From an uncultured Bacteroidales bacterium (GTDB taxonomy: Bacteria; Bacteroidota; Bacteroidia; Bacteroidales; P3), in assembly GCA_947179195.1 (NCBI GenBank), contig CAMXAS010000065.1, forward strand, positions 1 through 6,737: DNA of 6,737 nucleotides, written 5' to 3'. The stretch's first letter is position 1, and the number at the start of each line of letters is the position of its first letter. Below the pieces are notes generated by a model that ran no database searches, was not told the DNA's origin, and worked only from the letters and a program-made list of their open reading frames with translations. A program made the translations under genes and the position numbers. Shown in pieces: positions 5,878 to 6,737 of this stretch.

Positions 5878-6714
5878 TTAAAATATGAGAAACCATACCG
5901 GGATGATGCCGAACATCACGCCTATCAGGATGGCGTAGAACAAACCGAAGCCCTCGATGAACGGCGTGTATTTGGGATGGTTCCAACCCAACGTCTGGAA
6001 GGCCGAGCCGAACGCATGGCGCAGGTGGATGCACAAGGCGATGATCAGCACGAGGTAAATCAGCGCATAGGCCGTGTTGGAGAACAGCTCGATGGCCATA
6101 TTGTAAAAGTCGGGTTCGTAGGCCGTGAAGTTTTCGCCGAACAGGGCCAACTGGTCTTTGGTCAGGTTGTCGGCCACCGGTTTGATGCCGTAAGCGTTGG
6201 CCGGGTTGGCTTCCGTATCCTGGAACAAGGCCACGATTTGCATTTGGTTCTGTTCCAAAACGGCCTGGTCGATTTTATCCACGTCCTTGAGTTCGACGAG
6301 GTAACGGCCTTCCACGATGCCTTTCTTGACGAAATAGAAGTTCATCATGTGGATGCCCAAGAAAATGAGCACGAGCAAGCCCGTGTAAATCATAAATTTG
6401 GAACCCGGGCGCGTGGCCGATTTGTTGGGCACCTTGTAGCCGACCGGCCCGCGGGCGCGCCAGTTCTGACACTGCAACACGATGGCCAACAGGATGTGCA
6501 GGATAAAGGCCGCGAACAGGATGTATTCGAACACCTTTATAATTACGTTCGTGCCCATGAAATGGGCCGCGGCCCTGAACCACTCGCCGCCGTCGTTGCG
6601 CAACATACACAGGTTGATGCCCGCGTGCAGCAGCAGGAAAATCATCAGGAAGCCGCCTATAATCGCCAAAGTAACTTTTTTGGTTACAGACGCATAATTG
6701 AGATAGTTTGTCAT
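5878..6714 (-). CDS. sdhC: Succinate dehydrogenase/fumarate reductase cytochrome b558 subunit, with enlarged loop
   Basis: This is the single membrane anchor that binds two b hemes and exchanges electrons with (mena)quinone. Five membrane helices are visible at about 12-34, 60-82, 106-128, 212-234 and 254-276. Likely heme ligands, one in each of the first four, are His30 (LLHAGINL), His73 (ILHILLAIV), His122 (GIHMMNF) and His230 (CIHLRHAFGS; His233 is an alternative). Spacing of the first three (43 and 49 residues) resembles Wolinella FrdC, but the next gap is 108 residues rather than about 39. The excess is a soluble, acidic stretch at about 129-208, which the family topology places in the periplasm. 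At 278 residues it is about 50 longer than Bacteroides FrdC as I remember it. TLGWNHPKY (241-249) before the last helix is typical. ATG 6714 is the first in-frame start; its leader is A+T-rich without a clear Shine-Dalgarno. It is the first gene of sdhCAB; its promoter is not within the 23 nt visible upstream. Confidence 0.93.
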   Translation of the reverse strand: MTNYLNYASVTKKVTLAIIGGFLMIFLLLHAGINLCMLRNDGGEWFRAAAHFMGTNVIIKVFEYILFAAFILHILLAIVLQCQNWRARGPVGYKVPNKSATRPGSKFMIYTGLLVLIFLGIHMMNFYFVKKGIVEGRYLVELKDVDKIDQAVLEQNQMQIVALFQDTEANPANAYGIKPVADNLTKDQLALFGENFTAYEPDFYNMAIELFSNTAYALIYLVLIIALCIHLRHAFGSAFQTLGWNHPKYTPFIEGFGLFYAILIGVMFGIIPVWFLIF

Positions 6715-6737
6715 AGCATCTTTATTTTAAAGGTCGC

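Noticed and set aside
6711..6719. Two-codon ORF (ATG CTA TGA) overlapping the sdhC start
   Set aside because: Could in principle act as a translational coupler, but such a short match is easily chance and lacks a ribosome site.
1..6737. Mobile elements, CRISPR arrays, tRNA/rRNA genes, defence or biosynthetic systems
   Set aside because: No transposase, integrase, spaced direct-repeat array, cloverleaf or toxin-antitoxin-like pair was found; nearly all bases are accounted for by conserved housekeeping genes.

Overview
The window looks like core chromosome from a GC-rich member of the Bacteroidota, most likely order Bacteroidales. Four things point there. The left-edge gene matches the Bacteroidota-restricted DUF5606 family. 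FeoA and FeoB are fused in one protein. The succinate dehydrogenase/fumarate reductase is the three-gene C-A-B type with a single diheme b558 anchor, and its SdhA closely resembles the Bacteroidales form. Two intergenic promoters fit the Bacteroidota sigma consensus (TTTG, about 20 nt, TAnnTTTG). The genus cannot be fixed from this sequence; the high GC would suit an Alistipes-like (Rikenellaceae) organism, but that is only a guess.

Layout. On the minus strand, 1-526 is a DUF5606 gene whose 3' end lies outside the window. A 186-nt divergent intergenic region (527-712) holds back-to-back promoters and a compact cluster of inverted repeats. On the plus strand, 713-3073 encodes a 786-residue FeoAB ferrous iron transporter. 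An 82-nt convergent gap (3074-3155) holds a strong hairpin terminator whose U-tract serves the minus strand. The rest is a minus-strand operon transcribed from right to left: sdhC (6714-5878), sdhA (5852-3915) and sdhB (3896-3156), with gaps of 25 and 18 nt. The operon promoter is probably just beyond the right edge.

How the genes work together. SdhCAB forms a membrane quinone:fumarate/succinate oxidoreductase. SdhA carries covalent FAD, SdhB three iron-sulfur clusters and SdhC two hemes. In anaerobic gut Bacteroidales this enzyme normally reduces fumarate at the end of a menaquinone-linked chain. FeoAB imports Fe2+, the metal this complex uses heavily, but it is transcribed towards the complex from its own promoter, so the two are neighbours rather than one operon.

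I found no mobile element, CRISPR array, RNA gene or clearly new system. The points most worth a second look are the roughly 65-70 extra residues in the predicted periplasmic loop of SdhC and the nested inverted repeats abutting the feoAB promoter.
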